64,000 bases of DNA from Streptomyces sp. NBC_01478 (GTDB lineage Bacteria; Actinomycetota; Actinomycetes; Streptomycetales; Streptomycetaceae), in contig NZ_CP109444.1 of NCBI RefSeq assembly GCF_036227225.1, positions 11,885,501-11,949,500 of the forward strand, written 5' to 3'. Below are positions 11,064 through 20,084 of the stretch, piece by piece (position 1 is the first letter of the stretch; each line of letters opens with the position of its first letter). The notes under the pieces were generated by a model that saw only the letters and a list, made by a program, of their open reading frames with translations, searched no databases and was not told where the DNA came from. A program made the translations under genes and the position numbers.

Positions 11064-12077
11064 TCACCACTCGACGAGGGCGAAGCTGGCGGCCATGCCG
11101 CCGCCGAAGCCGGCCAGCAGGACCAGTTCGCCGGGGCGGATGTCGCCGGCGCGGACGGCGGCGTCCAGGGTGATGGGGATGGAGGCGGCGCCGGTGTTGC
11201 CGTAGTGGGTCACGGTGCGGTGCATGACCGCGTGGGGGAGGGCGAGGTGGGTGAGGACGTCGTCGAGCATGACGCCGTTGGCCTGGTGGGGGACGATGTG
11301 GTGGACGTCGGCGGGCTTGACGCCGGCCTCGTGGAGGAACGCCTCGGTCAGCCCGGGGAGCCGGTCCACGACGAAGTCGCGTACGGCGCGGCCCTGCATC
11401 GCGAAGTAGTGCAGTCCGGTGTCCAGGGCGGCCGTGTCGAGGGGGTGGCGGCTGCCGCCCGCGGGGACCTGGATGAGGCCGGTGAGTTCGCCGAAGGTGT
11501 GCAGGGCGACGTGGCGGACGACGGGGCCGCGGGCGGCGGTGCCCAGCACCATCGCGCCGGCGCCGTCGCCGAAGAGCACGACGGTCCTGCGGTCGGCCGG
11601 GTCCAGGATGCGGGAGTAGATGTCGGCGCCGATGACCAGGGCGTGTCCGCCGCGGCGCAGGATGACGCTGCCGACGGCGGAGAGCGCGAACACGGTGCCC
11701 GAGCAGACGGCGTTGACGTCGAAGGCGGCGGTGCCCGAGGCGCCGAGGTTGTGCTGGACGTAGGCGGCGGTCGGGGGCTGGGGGCGGTCGGGGGTGGAGG
11801 TGGCGACCGCGATCACGGAGAGCTGGTCGGCGGTGATGCCGGCGGCTTCCATGGCGGAGCGGGCGGCGGCGGTGGCCAGGTCGGAGGTGGCCTGGGCGGG
11901 GCCGGCCCAGCGGCGTTCGCGGATGGCGGTCTTGCGGGTGATCCAGGCGTCGTCGACCCCGGCCGGGGCGCCGGCCTCGTCGTTGGAGACGATCCGCTCG
12001 GGCACGTACGCGCCGGTGCCGAGGATCCTGACGTCCCTGATGGGGCTGCCCGTGCTGAGGATCGTCGCGTCGTCCAT
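11064..12077 (-). CDS. nphT7: Acetoacetyl-CoA synthase (NphT7-like, KAS III fold)
   Basis: A 337-residue ketosynthase-III-like enzyme that condenses acetyl-CoA with malonyl-CoA to acetoacetyl-CoA, feeding the mevalonate pathway. The catalytic Cys-His-Asn set is visible in DVNAVCSGTVFAL, HHIVPHQANGV and HYGNTGAAS. The start follows GGGGAGGG on the minus strand. It is the last gene of the mevalonate operon, the same position NphT7 holds in Streptomyces sp. CL190, and that context is why this function is preferred over fatty-acid FabH. A 140-bp gap separates it from the HMG-CoA synthase gene. Confidence 0.9.
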   Translation of the reverse strand: MDDATILSTGSPIRDVRILGTGAYVPERIVSNDEAGAPAGVDDAWITRKTAIRERRWAGPAQATSDLATAAARSAMEAAGITADQLSVIAVATSTPDRPQPPTAAYVQHNLGASGTAAFDVNAVCSGTVFALSAVGSVILRRGGHALVIGADIYSRILDPADRRTVVLFGDGAGAMVLGTAARGPVVRHVALHTFGELTGLIQVPAGGSRHPLDTAALDTGLHYFAMQGRAVRDFVVDRLPGLTEAFLHEAGVKPADVHHIVPHQANGVMLDDVLTHLALPHAVMHRTVTHYGNTGAASIPITLDAAVRAGDIRPGELVLLAGFGGGMAASFALVEW

Positions 12078-12217
12078 GCGGCTGCCCTCCCCTTCGCATG
12101 GTGCGTGAATGGATGAATGAACAGGTGAATGAACAGGTGGACGGGTGAATGGGCGGGTGGGGGGTGGGGGGTGTCCGGTGACCGCCCGCGCTCCCGCGGG
12201 CGGTACGGGCGGTGTGG

Positions 12218-13387
12218 TCAGCGGGTGGTGTAGAGGCGTTTGTGGCCGCTGATGCCGGCCAGCCGGTAGGGGCCGGTGGTCTGGGCGGGGGTGGCGTGGT
12301 CGCCGCCGTCGGCGGGCAGGCGGTGTTCGTGCAGGGCGCGGTAGCCGGCGTAGTCGACCTCGGTGCGCCGGGTGACGGCCTCGCGGTGCGCGGTGGTGCG
12401 CAGGCGGTCCTGGTAGCCGGCGACGACGGTGCCGGCGAAGAACTCCGCCACCGATCCGGAGCCGTAGCTGAGGAAGCCGATGTGGCGGCCGGTGAGGTCG
12501 TCGGCCTGGTCCAGGAGGGCGGCCAGGGCGAGGTAGAGGGAGGCGGTGTAGCTGTTGCCGATGACCCGGTTGTAGGCGGTGGTGTGGCCCAGGGCGGCGG
12601 TGACGGTGTCCGGGTCGGTGTCGCGGCCGCAGTAGTTGAGGAGGTGGCGGTGGGCCTTGTAGGCCATCTTGGTGAACGGCTGGTGGTAGCAGAACGCGGC
12701 GAACTCCTCCAGGGTGCGCCCGCCCTGCTCGGTGTAGTCCTTCCAGGTGCCCTCGACGGCCTGGAGGTAGGCGCCGACGGACTCCTGTCCGTCGACCAGG
12801 GCGGTGTCGCGGTAGTTGGGCCGCCAGAAGTCCATGACGTCGGCGGTGAACACACCGGAGGGGTCCTCGATGCGGACCAGGGCGGGGTCGACGCCGACGA
12901 GCATGGCGACCGCGGCGGCGCCCTGGGTGGCCTCGCCGGGGCTGTCCAGGTCGTAGCGGGAGACGTCGCTGGCGATGACGAGGACCTGCTGGGCGGGGTC
13001 GCGGCGGACCAGGCCGACGGCGAACTGCAGGGCGGCGGTCGCGCCGTAGCAGGCCTGTTTGAGTTCGACGACGCGGGTGGCGGAGGGCAGGCCGATGAGG
13101 GAGTGGACGTAGATGCCGGCGGCCTTGGCCTGGTCGACGGAGGACTCGGTGGCCAGGATGAGGGTGCGGATGCGGTCGGTGCCGTGGCGGGCGACCAGGG
13201 GGGCGGCGGCGGTGGCGGCGAGGGTGACGATGTCCTCGTCGGCCGCGGCCACGCTCATCGACTCCTGGCCGATGCCGACATGGTATTTGCCGATGTCGGT
13301 GCCGTTGTGGGCGGCGAGCGCGGTGTGCGGCAGGACGAACTCGCCGGTGGCGATGGACAGGTCGTGGATTCCGATGGACAGGGACAT
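12218..13387 (-). CDS. mvaS: HMG-CoA synthase
   Basis: A 389-residue hydroxymethylglutaryl-CoA synthase joining acetyl-CoA and acetoacetyl-CoA. The active-site Cys segment (ELKQACYGATAAL) and the His segment (FCYHQPFTKMAYKAH) are present, and the N-terminus (SIGIHDLSIATGEFVL) is typical of bacterial enzymes. It follows HMG-CoA reductase by 2 bp in the same operon. The product HMG-CoA goes to the reductase encoded next to it. Confidence 0.96.
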   Translation of the reverse strand: MSLSIGIHDLSIATGEFVLPHTALAAHNGTDIGKYHVGIGQESMSVAAADEDIVTLAATAAAPLVARHGTDRIRTLILATESSVDQAKAAGIYVHSLIGLPSATRVVELKQACYGATAALQFAVGLVRRDPAQQVLVIASDVSRYDLDSPGEATQGAAAVAMLVGVDPALVRIEDPSGVFTADVMDFWRPNYRDTALVDGQESVGAYLQAVEGTWKDYTEQGGRTLEEFAAFCYHQPFTKMAYKAHRHLLNYCGRDTDPDTVTAALGHTTAYNRVIGNSYTASLYLALAALLDQADDLTGRHIGFLSYGSGSVAEFFAGTVVAGYQDRLRTTAHREAVTRRTEVDYAGYRALHEHRLPADGGDHATPAQTTGPYRLAGISGHKRLYTTR

Positions 13388-13389
13388 GG

Positions 13390-14451
13390 TCAGGCACCAA
13401 CCTTTGCGGTCCGGGGGTCGCGTTCCAACTGGACGTGTGCGCGCATCAGTTCGCCGGGGTTGGTCTGCGCGGCGAGCAGGGACAGTTCCCCGCACAGCAC
13501 GCTCGCGGCGGCGATGACGGCGAGGCGGCGGGCGTTCTCGCCGGGCGCCCGCTCCTCGCGGCAGCCCAGGCGGGTCAGGTTCGTCTCCACGAAGCCCAGG
13601 CCCTTGCCGTTGCCGACGGTGCCGACGATCAGGTTGGGCAGGGTGCAGGCGAAGTAGAGGTCGCCGTCGCGGTCCTCGGCCATCGTCACGCCCTGCGAGC
13701 CCTCGACGATGTTGGCCGCGTCCTGGCCGGTGGCCAGGTAGAAGCCCAGCAGCATGTTGGCGTAGTGGGCGTTGGCCGAGCGCACCCCGCCGGCGAGCAG
13801 GGTGCCCAGCAGGTTCTTGCGCAGGTTGAGCCGGGCGACCTTGGCGGCGGTGGTGTGCAGGACGTCGTGCACCACGTCGCGGGGCACCAGGAGTTCGGTG
13901 ACGACGTTCTTGCCGCGGCCCAGGATGCCGTTGACGGCGCTGGCCTTCTTGTCGGTGCAGTAGTTCCCGGAGATCGAGCCGTAGGAGATGTCCGGGACGG
14001 TGGCCAGGAGGTGGGCCAGCAGGGCGTCGGAGGCGAGGGTGGCCATGTTGTGGCCCGAGGCGTCGCCGGTGGAGAACTCGAAGCGCAGAAACAGCAGGTT
14101 GGCGTTGATCTCGTGGCGCACGCCGAGCAGCCGGGCGTAGCGGCTGCAGCCGCGCACCACCTCCCGCAGTTCCTCGATGCGGGCCTCCACCGTCCGCGCG
14201 GCGCTGTGGGCGGCCTGGGCGTCGGCGGCCTCGACCAGGACGGAGCGGGTCATCCGCTCGTCCACGAGGGTGGCGACGATGCCCTCCTCGACCAGCATGG
14301 AGACCTTCGCGCCGCGGCCCACCGAGGGCCACAGCGGTGACTCGTAGGTGGCCAGCGGGATGCGGGTCTCGGTGCGGGCGACGTTCCCGGAGATGCGCAG
14401 GGGGCCCACCCAGCGCATCGGGATCCCGGCGGTGGCATGGGTGTCGGTCAT
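13390..14451 (-). CDS. mvaA: HMG-CoA reductase
   Basis: A 353-residue reductase that reduces HMG-CoA to mevalonate. Its length, as I recall it, equals that of the CL190 enzyme. Typical segments include RFEFSTGDASGHNMAT, SGNYCTDKKASAVNG and the TVGNGKG loop. The start ATG overlaps the isomerase stop by 4 bp, so translation is probably coupled. Bacterial soluble form; no membrane segments. Confidence 0.96.
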   Translation of the reverse strand: MTDTHATAGIPMRWVGPLRISGNVARTETRIPLATYESPLWPSVGRGAKVSMLVEEGIVATLVDERMTRSVLVEAADAQAAHSAARTVEARIEELREVVRGCSRYARLLGVRHEINANLLFLRFEFSTGDASGHNMATLASDALLAHLLATVPDISYGSISGNYCTDKKASAVNGILGRGKNVVTELLVPRDVVHDVLHTTAAKVARLNLRKNLLGTLLAGGVRSANAHYANMLLGFYLATGQDAANIVEGSQGVTMAEDRDGDLYFACTLPNLIVGTVGNGKGLGFVETNLTRLGCREERAPGENARRLAVIAAASVLCGELSLLAAQTNPGELMRAHVQLERDPRTAKVGA

Positions 14452-15539
14452 CGGGTGCTTCCCGTCGTCGGGGCGCGCAGCGCGCCGGAGCTGGAGCGGC
14501 GGGCGAGGGTGCCCGTGTCGATGCCGCGGTCGGCGCAGAAGGCGCGCAGGGAGCCGTGGATCAGCAGGTCGCAGCGGGTCAGATCGGCCGGGGCGGGGGC
14601 GCCGAGCATCGTCTGCAGGGCCGCCAACTGCTCCAGCCAGCAGGTGAGCTGAGCGGTCAGGGCGTCCACGCCGCCGTCCAGGAGGGTGCGCAGGAAGACG
14701 CCGGAGGCGCCGACCGCGCGGGCTCCCAGGGCCAGGGCGCGGGCGGCGTCCAGCGGGGTGCGCACGCCGCCGGAGGCCAGCAGCGGCATCCCGGTGTCCT
14801 GGGCGTCCAGCAGGCAGGCGGGCGCGGACTGGCCCCAGTCGTGCAGGAAGGCGTACTCGCCCAGCGCCCGGCGGCCGTTCTCGATGCGGGCGAAGTCGGT
14901 GCCGCCGCGGCCGCTGACGTCGGCCGCGGCCACGCCCAGCGTGCCCAGGAGCTGGACGCTCTGGCGGCTCAGCCCGTTGCCGACCTCCTTGACGATCACG
15001 GGGATGTCGACGGCCGCCGCGATCTTCTCGATCTGTCCGGGCCAGGCGGCGAAGGACCGGTCGCCCTCCGGCATCGCGGTCTCCTGCGCGGTGTTGACGT
15101 GGATCTGCAGCGCGTCGGCCCGCAGCAGCTCGATGGCCCGCCACACGTTGTCCACCGACGCCGTCGCGTTGACGTTGGCCAGCACGAACCCGTCCGGGTT
15201 CTCCTCGCGCAGCACCCGGAAGGTGCCCGCGCAGGAGGGGTCCTTGAAGTAGGCGTTCATCGACCCGGACGCGACCGGCACCCCCGTCTCCCGGGCGGCG
15301 GTCGCCAGGTCCCGGTTGATGGCGCCGGTGCGGGCGCTGCCGCCGGTCATCGCGTTGACGTAGAGGGGCACCGGCCAGGACAGGCCGGCGAAGGAGGTGG
15401 CCAGGGACACCTCCCGGCGGTCCAGGCCCGCCAGCGCGTGGTGGACGAACGACACCTCGTCGAACTGGTTGCCCCCCTGCGGGGTGTCCTGCTGCTCGAT
15501 GGCGAGCCGGACGTGGTCGTCCTTGCGTTGAGCGCTCAT
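14448..15539 (-). CDS. fni: Isopentenyl-diphosphate isomerase, type 2
   Basis: A 363-residue FMN-dependent type 2 isomerase interconverting IPP and DMAPP. Recognisable parts are RKDDHVRLAIEQQ at the N-terminus, the YVNAMTGGS motif and the FMN-binding VKEVGNGLS and SGRGGTDFARIE segments. It supplies DMAPP for the prenyl diphosphate synthase at 42434 and overlaps both neighbours by 4 bp. Confidence 0.96.
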   Translation of the reverse strand: MSAQRKDDHVRLAIEQQDTPQGGNQFDEVSFVHHALAGLDRREVSLATSFAGLSWPVPLYVNAMTGGSARTGAINRDLATAARETGVPVASGSMNAYFKDPSCAGTFRVLREENPDGFVLANVNATASVDNVWRAIELLRADALQIHVNTAQETAMPEGDRSFAAWPGQIEKIAAAVDIPVIVKEVGNGLSRQSVQLLGTLGVAAADVSGRGGTDFARIENGRRALGEYAFLHDWGQSAPACLLDAQDTGMPLLASGGVRTPLDAARALALGARAVGASGVFLRTLLDGGVDALTAQLTCWLEQLAALQTMLGAPAPADLTRCDLLIHGSLRAFCADRGIDTGTLARRSSSGALRAPTTGSTR

Positions 15540-17011
15540 GTGTGCCGGTTCCTTCCGGGCTCTCGCGCGGCGGGACGCACCGGCAGGGGCTGCACCCCGG
15601 CCGCGCTCCACTGCCGCCGTACCTGACAGATGTGCCGGTCCGCCGCCGCGTCCAGCAGGGCGATACCGCAGTCGCCGCCGCCGGCCCCCGACGGCTTGGC
15701 CGCGCCGCCGGCGGCCTCGGCCGCCTCGCACAGCCGGGTCAGCCGGTCGGTGAAGATGCCGAGCCCGACCGCCTCGTCCAGCCGCGCCAGCTCCCGGCGG
15801 GCGGCGCGGATCTGCTCCAGCAGCCCGGCGCCGTCGCCCCGCTCCAGCGCGGCCGCCGCCGCCTCCACCAGGTGGTTGGAGGCGGTGGTGTACCGGCCGC
15901 GGGCGGCGCCGTCCGGCCGGCCGCGGCGGTGCAGGCCGGCCACCAGGGACGCGGTGGAGACGGGCTCCCCGGTCCAGCCGACCTCCAGGCGCAGCCCGGC
16001 CGGCGCCGGCAGCCGCCGCACCGTGTGGCCCGGCCAGGGCGCGGCCAGCGCCCGCCCGATGCCGACCCGCCGGGCCAGGTCGAGCACGAAGTCCCGGTCC
16101 GGCGCCCGGTAGAGGATCCAGCCGCCCCAGGCACTGGCGGCCAGATCACCCCCCGAGCCCTTCGGGTCGATCCGCGCGCCGGCCAGCATCGCCAGCCGGT
16201 AGCGCTCACCGGCCGACAGCTCCACCCCGCAGAACCCGGCCACGGCGTCCACCGCCGCCACGGTCACCGCACCGGAGGAGCCCAGCCCGTACTTGCGCCC
16301 GCCCTCGTGCAGCGCACTGCGCACCGACACCCTCAACGCCGGTACGCCCAGCCCGCGTTCGGCCACCAGCGCGGCCACCGTCTCGACGGCCGACACCACA
16401 TACGCCAGCGCGTCCCGGGCCCGGCTCCCGTCACCGTCCCCTTCACTGCCACTGCCACTGTCTCCGGGACCGCCGTCGTAGCCGTGGGCGACCAGCCGCC
16501 CCTCCCGCCAGCGCCAGGCGACGGGCCGGGAGATGAGGTCGCTGGAGATCACTACGTCGGGGGCGGTGAGTGTGGTGGGGGTGGCGGGTTCGTTGGGTGT
16601 GCCGGGTCCGTCGAGGTTGTCGGGTGTGCCGGACCCGCTGGGGTTGCCGGGTGCGCTGGATGCGCCGGATCCGCGGGGTCTGTTGGACACGTGAGGGGCG
16701 CGGGCGCTGCCCGGTCCGCCGGGGCTGCCCGGTCCGGCGGGACTTCCGGGTCCGCCGGGTCCGCAGGGTTCGTTCGATGCGCCGGGTCCGTCGAGGTTGC
16801 CTGGTCCGTCGGGTGTGCCGGTGCTGCCGGACTCGCCGGCTGTCCCGGTGACGGTGACGGTGATGTACCGGTCGACCGCCACCAGGATCGCCGGGTTGCC
16901 CGGCTCCACCACCGCGTACTCGCCCGCGACGAACAGCTTGCCCGGCGCCCGCCGCACCACCGTGCGCCCCGCGGACACCCCTGCCGCCGTCGCCGCTGTC
17001 GTGGCCGTCAT
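15536..17011 (-). CDS. mvaK2: Phosphomevalonate kinase with a low-complexity insertion
   Basis: A GHMP kinase phosphorylating mevalonate 5-phosphate. The N-terminal APGKLFVAGEYAVVEPG, the central GLGSSGAVTVA phosphate loop and the C-terminal SGAGGGDCGIAL are all present. At 491 residues it is about 115 longer than the usual enzyme of roughly 375. The excess is a Gly/Pro/Ser/Asn-rich block at about residues 55-150, just after the strand ending ITVTVTG. The frame and flanking motifs are intact, so the block probably forms a surface loop. Overlaps with the isomerase and decarboxylase genes are 4 bp each. Confidence 0.92.
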   Translation of the reverse strand: MTATTAATAAGVSAGRTVVRRAPGKLFVAGEYAVVEPGNPAILVAVDRYITVTVTGTAGESGSTGTPDGPGNLDGPGASNEPCGPGGPGSPAGPGSPGGPGSARAPHVSNRPRGSGASSAPGNPSGSGTPDNLDGPGTPNEPATPTTLTAPDVVISSDLISRPVAWRWREGRLVAHGYDGGPGDSGSGSEGDGDGSRARDALAYVVSAVETVAALVAERGLGVPALRVSVRSALHEGGRKYGLGSSGAVTVAAVDAVAGFCGVELSAGERYRLAMLAGARIDPKGSGGDLAASAWGGWILYRAPDRDFVLDLARRVGIGRALAAPWPGHTVRRLPAPAGLRLEVGWTGEPVSTASLVAGLHRRGRPDGAARGRYTTASNHLVEAAAAALERGDGAGLLEQIRAARRELARLDEAVGLGIFTDRLTRLCEAAEAAGGAAKPSGAGGGDCGIALLDAAADRHICQVRRQWSAAGVQPLPVRPAAREPGRNRHT

Positions 17012-18144
17012 CGGTCGGCCCCGTCCAGCAGACGGGCCCCGGGCCCCGGGCCGGCGACCAGCACCCGTGCCGCCGGGACGGCCTCGCCGACGGCGTCGGC
17101 CACCCGCCGCGCGTCCGCGCGCCGGCACAGCACCTTCACGTTCGGCCCGGCGTCCATGGTCGCGTACGCCGCCACGCCCTCCCGCCGCAACCCCAGCACC
17201 CGGTCCAGCACGGTGACCGTGGCCGGCGACAGGTAGCGCACCGCGGGCCGCGCCGCCAGCATCGTCGCGTGCATCCCCAGCGCGTTGCGCTCCGCGATCT
17301 CGCCCACCGCCTCCAGGTCACCGCGCCCCAGCGCCGCCCGCATGCCGGCCAGGTCGGCCCGGCTGGAGGCGGCCCACGGCCGGTACAGCGGCGAGGTGTC
17401 CACGGTGCGGCGCATCGCCTCCCGGCTGGAGACCGTCTTGGGGCCCGCGTCGAGCACGGCGACGACCAGCGCCGGGTCCAGGCCGCCGGCGACGGGCACC
17501 GGCTCGGCGTAGGAACCCGCGTCCGCCGCCGCGCCCGTGGCGGAGGGCGCCCCGGCGTGCCAGACGGCGAAGCCGCCGAACACCGACCGCGAGGCCGACC
17601 CCGAACCCCGGCGCGCCAGCCGGGACAGCCCGCCGGCGTCCAGCTCCAGCCCGTAGGCGGCCGCGGTGGCCACGGCCAGCGCGGCGAACCCGCTGGCCGA
17701 GGACGCCAGCCCCGCCCCGGTGGGCACGGTGTTACGGCTGTCCACCACCGCCCGCCACGGCAACCGGGCCCGCTCCCGCACCAGTTCCAGGAACGCGCCG
17801 ACCCGCCGGGCCGCCTCGCCCCTCGCGGGCACCCCGTCGAGCGTCACCTCGTCGCGGCCGGCCGTGGCGTCCAGTCGGACACGGGTGGTGGTCGGGAAGA
17901 CGTCCAGCGTCATCGACAGACTGTCGGTCCAGGGCAGGATCAGCCGCTCGTCCCGCTTGCCCCAGTACTTGACCAGCGCGATGTTCGGATGCGCGACCGC
18001 GGTGACACCGGCGGCGGCGTCCGCCTGCGGCCCGCCCCGCGCCGGGCGCGGGGCGGGCCTCGCCGGGCGGGGCGCGGTGTCCGGCACGCCCGCCGCGGTC
18101 TCCAGCGGGCCCGGCACAGTGGTCGGTCGTTGTTCACGGCGCAT
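17008..18144 (-). CDS. mvaD: Diphosphomevalonate decarboxylase
   Basis: A 378-residue GHMP-family enzyme making IPP from mevalonate diphosphate with ATP. The marks are AVAHPNIALVKYWGKRD, SLSMTLD, the phosphate loop TGAGLASSASGFAAL and the late MDAGPNVKVLC. The first 45 residues are a Pro/Arg-rich extension of no known role. The start at 18144 overlaps the mevalonate kinase end by 11 bp. Confidence 0.95.
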   Translation of the reverse strand: MRREQRPTTVPGPLETAAGVPDTAPRPARPAPRPARGGPQADAAAGVTAVAHPNIALVKYWGKRDERLILPWTDSLSMTLDVFPTTTRVRLDATAGRDEVTLDGVPARGEAARRVGAFLELVRERARLPWRAVVDSRNTVPTGAGLASSASGFAALAVATAAAYGLELDAGGLSRLARRGSGSASRSVFGGFAVWHAGAPSATGAAADAGSYAEPVPVAGGLDPALVVAVLDAGPKTVSSREAMRRTVDTSPLYRPWAASSRADLAGMRAALGRGDLEAVGEIAERNALGMHATMLAARPAVRYLSPATVTVLDRVLGLRREGVAAYATMDAGPNVKVLCRRADARRVADAVGEAVPAARVLVAGPGPGARLLDGADR

Positions 18145-19171
18145 GGTTGTCGAGCCCCTTCAGCGGTACGAGCCATGTCTGTACGGCGCCTGCCTCGTGC
18201 AGCCGCCGGGTGACCTCGCGGGCCCGCTGCGGCGGGGCCAGCGCGATCATGCAGCCGCCCAGACCACCGCCGGTGATCTTGGCGCCGAGGCTGCCCGCCC
18301 CCAGCGCGGCGTCGACCAGCCGCTCGATGGGGCCGGTGCTCAGGCGGGCCGCCCGCAGCAGCGCGTGATAGTCCGTCATCCGCCGGCCCAGGTCACCGGC
18401 CCGGCCCTCGGCGAGGGCCAGCCGGGCCTCCTCGGCCAGCCCCGAGGCCCGCCGCACGAACCGTGCCCGCGCCCCGGGCCGGCGCCCGAACCCCTCCCGC
18501 AGCAGCTCGACCGCCTCCCGGGTACTGCCCGGCTCACCGCTGTCCGCGACGATGAACAGGCCCTCGCAGCCCAGCTTCAGCTCCCGTGTCCGGCCCGCCT
18601 GGAACAGCAGCGGGCGCAGCGCGCCGACGGTCATGGCGTCGACACCGCTGGCCCTGCCGTGCGCCATGTTCTCGGCCGTCTGCACCAGTTCGAACGCCGT
18701 GGCCTCGTCCAGCTCCCGGCCGAAGAGGTCGGCCAGCGCGAACGCGATCGCCCGCGAACTGGCCGCGCTGGAGCCCAGCCCCCGGCCGTGCGGGATCGCA
18801 CCGTCGAGGATCACGTCCAGATGCGGCCGGCCGCTCACGCCCATCCGCGTCTTGAACTCCGCGGTCAGCCGGCGCAGGCCGTCGGAGGCCTGCGTCACCA
18901 TCGCCCGCGAGGGGGAACCGGTCACCGTGTAGGACAAGTCGCCCTGCCCGTCGCCGGGTTGGGAGGACCATCCGGCACTGGCGGTGACCGTGAGCTGCGG
19001 GATGGGCAGGGCGAGCGCCGGGGCTCCGTAGACGACCGCGTGCTCTCCCAGCAGGATCGCCTTGGCGTGGGCGCGGCCGATGCCGACCGAGCGGGTCCGG
19101 CGGCTGTCCGGCACCCCCTCCGCCGAGGTCGGTAGAGTCAACGCACTCAGCTCCCTATGTCTGTTGTGCAC
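18134..19171 (-). CDS. mvaK1: Mevalonate kinase
   Basis: A 345-residue kinase, the first enzyme of the operon, phosphorylating mevalonate. GRAHAKAILLGEHAVVYG, IPHGRGLGSSAASSRA and KITGGGLGGCMIAL are the GHMP motifs. I chose the GTG at 19171 because the protein then begins VHNRHRELSALTLP, aligning residue for residue with the start I recall for the CL190 enzyme and giving the same 345-residue length. An in-frame ATG at 19207 would add 12 residues. Neither has a clear ribosome binding site, so the message may be nearly leaderless. A 14-bp direct repeat overlaps the start. Confidence 0.93.
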   Translation of the reverse strand: MHNRHRELSALTLPTSAEGVPDSRRTRSVGIGRAHAKAILLGEHAVVYGAPALALPIPQLTVTASAGWSSQPGDGQGDLSYTVTGSPSRAMVTQASDGLRRLTAEFKTRMGVSGRPHLDVILDGAIPHGRGLGSSAASSRAIAFALADLFGRELDEATAFELVQTAENMAHGRASGVDAMTVGALRPLLFQAGRTRELKLGCEGLFIVADSGEPGSTREAVELLREGFGRRPGARARFVRRASGLAEEARLALAEGRAGDLGRRMTDYHALLRAARLSTGPIERLVDAALGAGSLGAKITGGGLGGCMIALAPPQRAREVTRRLHEAGAVQTWLVPLKGLDNHAP

Positions 19172-19189
19172 GGAGATGTCTGTTGTGCA
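19157..19189 (-). promoter_or_regulatory. 14-bp direct repeat at the mevalonate operon start
   Basis: ATGTCTGTTGTGCA occurs at 19157-19170 and again at 19176-19189 with a 5-bp gap. It lies across the first codons of mevalonate kinase and just upstream. It could be an operator for the operon or a chance duplication; which of the two is not shown by the sequence. Confidence 0.5.
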
Positions 19190-19207
19190 GAGAGGCCGCA
19201 CGGCCAT

Positions 19208-19898
19208 GCCGGACCGCCCCGCCCCGAGACGCGGAGACCCGGAGGTCCGGAGGTCCGGAGGCCGGAGAGGGGTGGAGGCGGGGGTGGGGCGGGGCCTGCG
19301 AGGGTGTACGGCGGCAACTGCCGTACACGGCAGGGGACTTCGGGGACTTCACCGGCGGCACGGCGGCGGCGCGGCATCGGCGACAGCGCCCGGGTGCGCC
19401 GGGCGGCGGAACGGATGCGGTGAAAGAAGCAGTGAGAGAAGTAGTGAAAGAAAAAGTGCCGCCCGCCGGATGACGGACGGCTGCGGCACGCGCCCCCTGC
19501 CGCGGTACGGCCTCGCGGCGGCTTTTGGGCAGGGGGGATGTAGGGAGATAGTGACACGGGGTCAGGCCCCCCGCCAACACCGCACCGAAGTGACGTGGGT
19601 CACTCGAATGGGGGGTGGATCCGCGACCGGCACAACCGGCGCAGCCGCGGCTGCCAGGGCAGTCGCGGCGGGCACGGCGGGGGTTCTTCGGGCGTACGGA
19701 GCACGGAAGTTGAGGCACCGTCAGAAGCTCGGACGGCCCGGAAACCGGAGCCGGAAACCAGAAGCCGGAGTCGGGACCGGGAGCCGGGAGCCGGGAGCCG
19801 GGAGCCGGGACCGGAGCGGCGAGGGCCGAGGTCCGGGAGCCGGAGTGTGAGGGGCGTAGTACGGGCTCCGTGCTCCGTGCTCCTGGGCCGGTGTCCGG
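19208..19898. other. Long intergenic region with short repeats and a palindrome
   Basis: About 690 bp without a supported gene between the start of the mevalonate operon and the end of a small HTH gene. It holds an inverted repeat at 19589-19604 and a run of GAGCCGG-like heptamers at about 19780-19812. Its open frames are arginine-rich and have no ribosome binding sites. Confidence 0.65.
19589..19604. promoter_or_regulatory. Inverted repeat AGTGAC-N4-GTCACT
   Basis: A perfect 6-bp inverted repeat with a 4-bp spacer, about 420 bp upstream of the mevalonate kinase start. A closely related element (GTGAC-N4-GTCAC) occurs at 35316-35329 in the MFS/AraC divergent region, which suggests one regulator could recognise both. 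Confidence 0.4.
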
Positions 19899-20084
19899 TC
19901 AGGGCCGGCGGTGCAGGGCGATCTCGGTGAGTTCCTCGATGTCGAACTCGGAGCGGCGGTTCGGGGCGCCGTAGCGGGTGATCTTCCCGCGGCTGACCCA
20001 CTTGCGGATGGTCGCCTCGGACACCCCCATGGCGAGGGCGGCCACTTTGGTGGGGACGAGCCGGTGGCTCGGTGGCTTGATCAT
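19899..20084 (-). CDS. Small helix-turn-helix (excisionase/MerR-like) protein
   Basis: A 61-residue DNA-binding protein. KVAALAMGVSEATIRKWVSRGKITRYG is a classic excisionase/MerR-type helix-turn-helix with a following wing. Its ATG overlaps the stop of the upstream zinc-ribbon gene (ATGA), so the two are translationally coupled. Such small proteins are frequent in actinobacterial phages and integrative plasmids, but no integrase lies nearby, so it may equally be a cluster regulator. Confidence 0.8.
   Translation of the reverse strand: MIKPPSHRLVPTKVAALAMGVSEATIRKWVSRGKITRYGAPNRRSEFDIEELTEIALHRRP

Noticed and set aside
11064..12077. Reading this gene as fatty-acid FabH
   Set aside because: The same Cys-His-Asn fold allows it, but its place at the end of a complete mevalonate operon and the likeness to NphT7 favour acetoacetyl-CoA synthase.
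10087..12855. A long minus-strand frame in a different phase over the NphT7-like and HMG-CoA synthase genes
   Set aside because: It is out of phase with the clear enzymes, runs through the terminator region, and its Pro/Arg/Thr-rich translation is typical of a shadow frame.
19780..19812. GAGCCGG heptamer run as a SARP site
   Set aside because: The units repeat every 7 bp rather than 11 bp, so it is more likely simple slippage.
19195..19850. Possible rightward gene between the mevalonate operon and the HTH gene
   Set aside because: Arg/Gly-rich translation, no ribosome binding site, and it crosses simple repeats.
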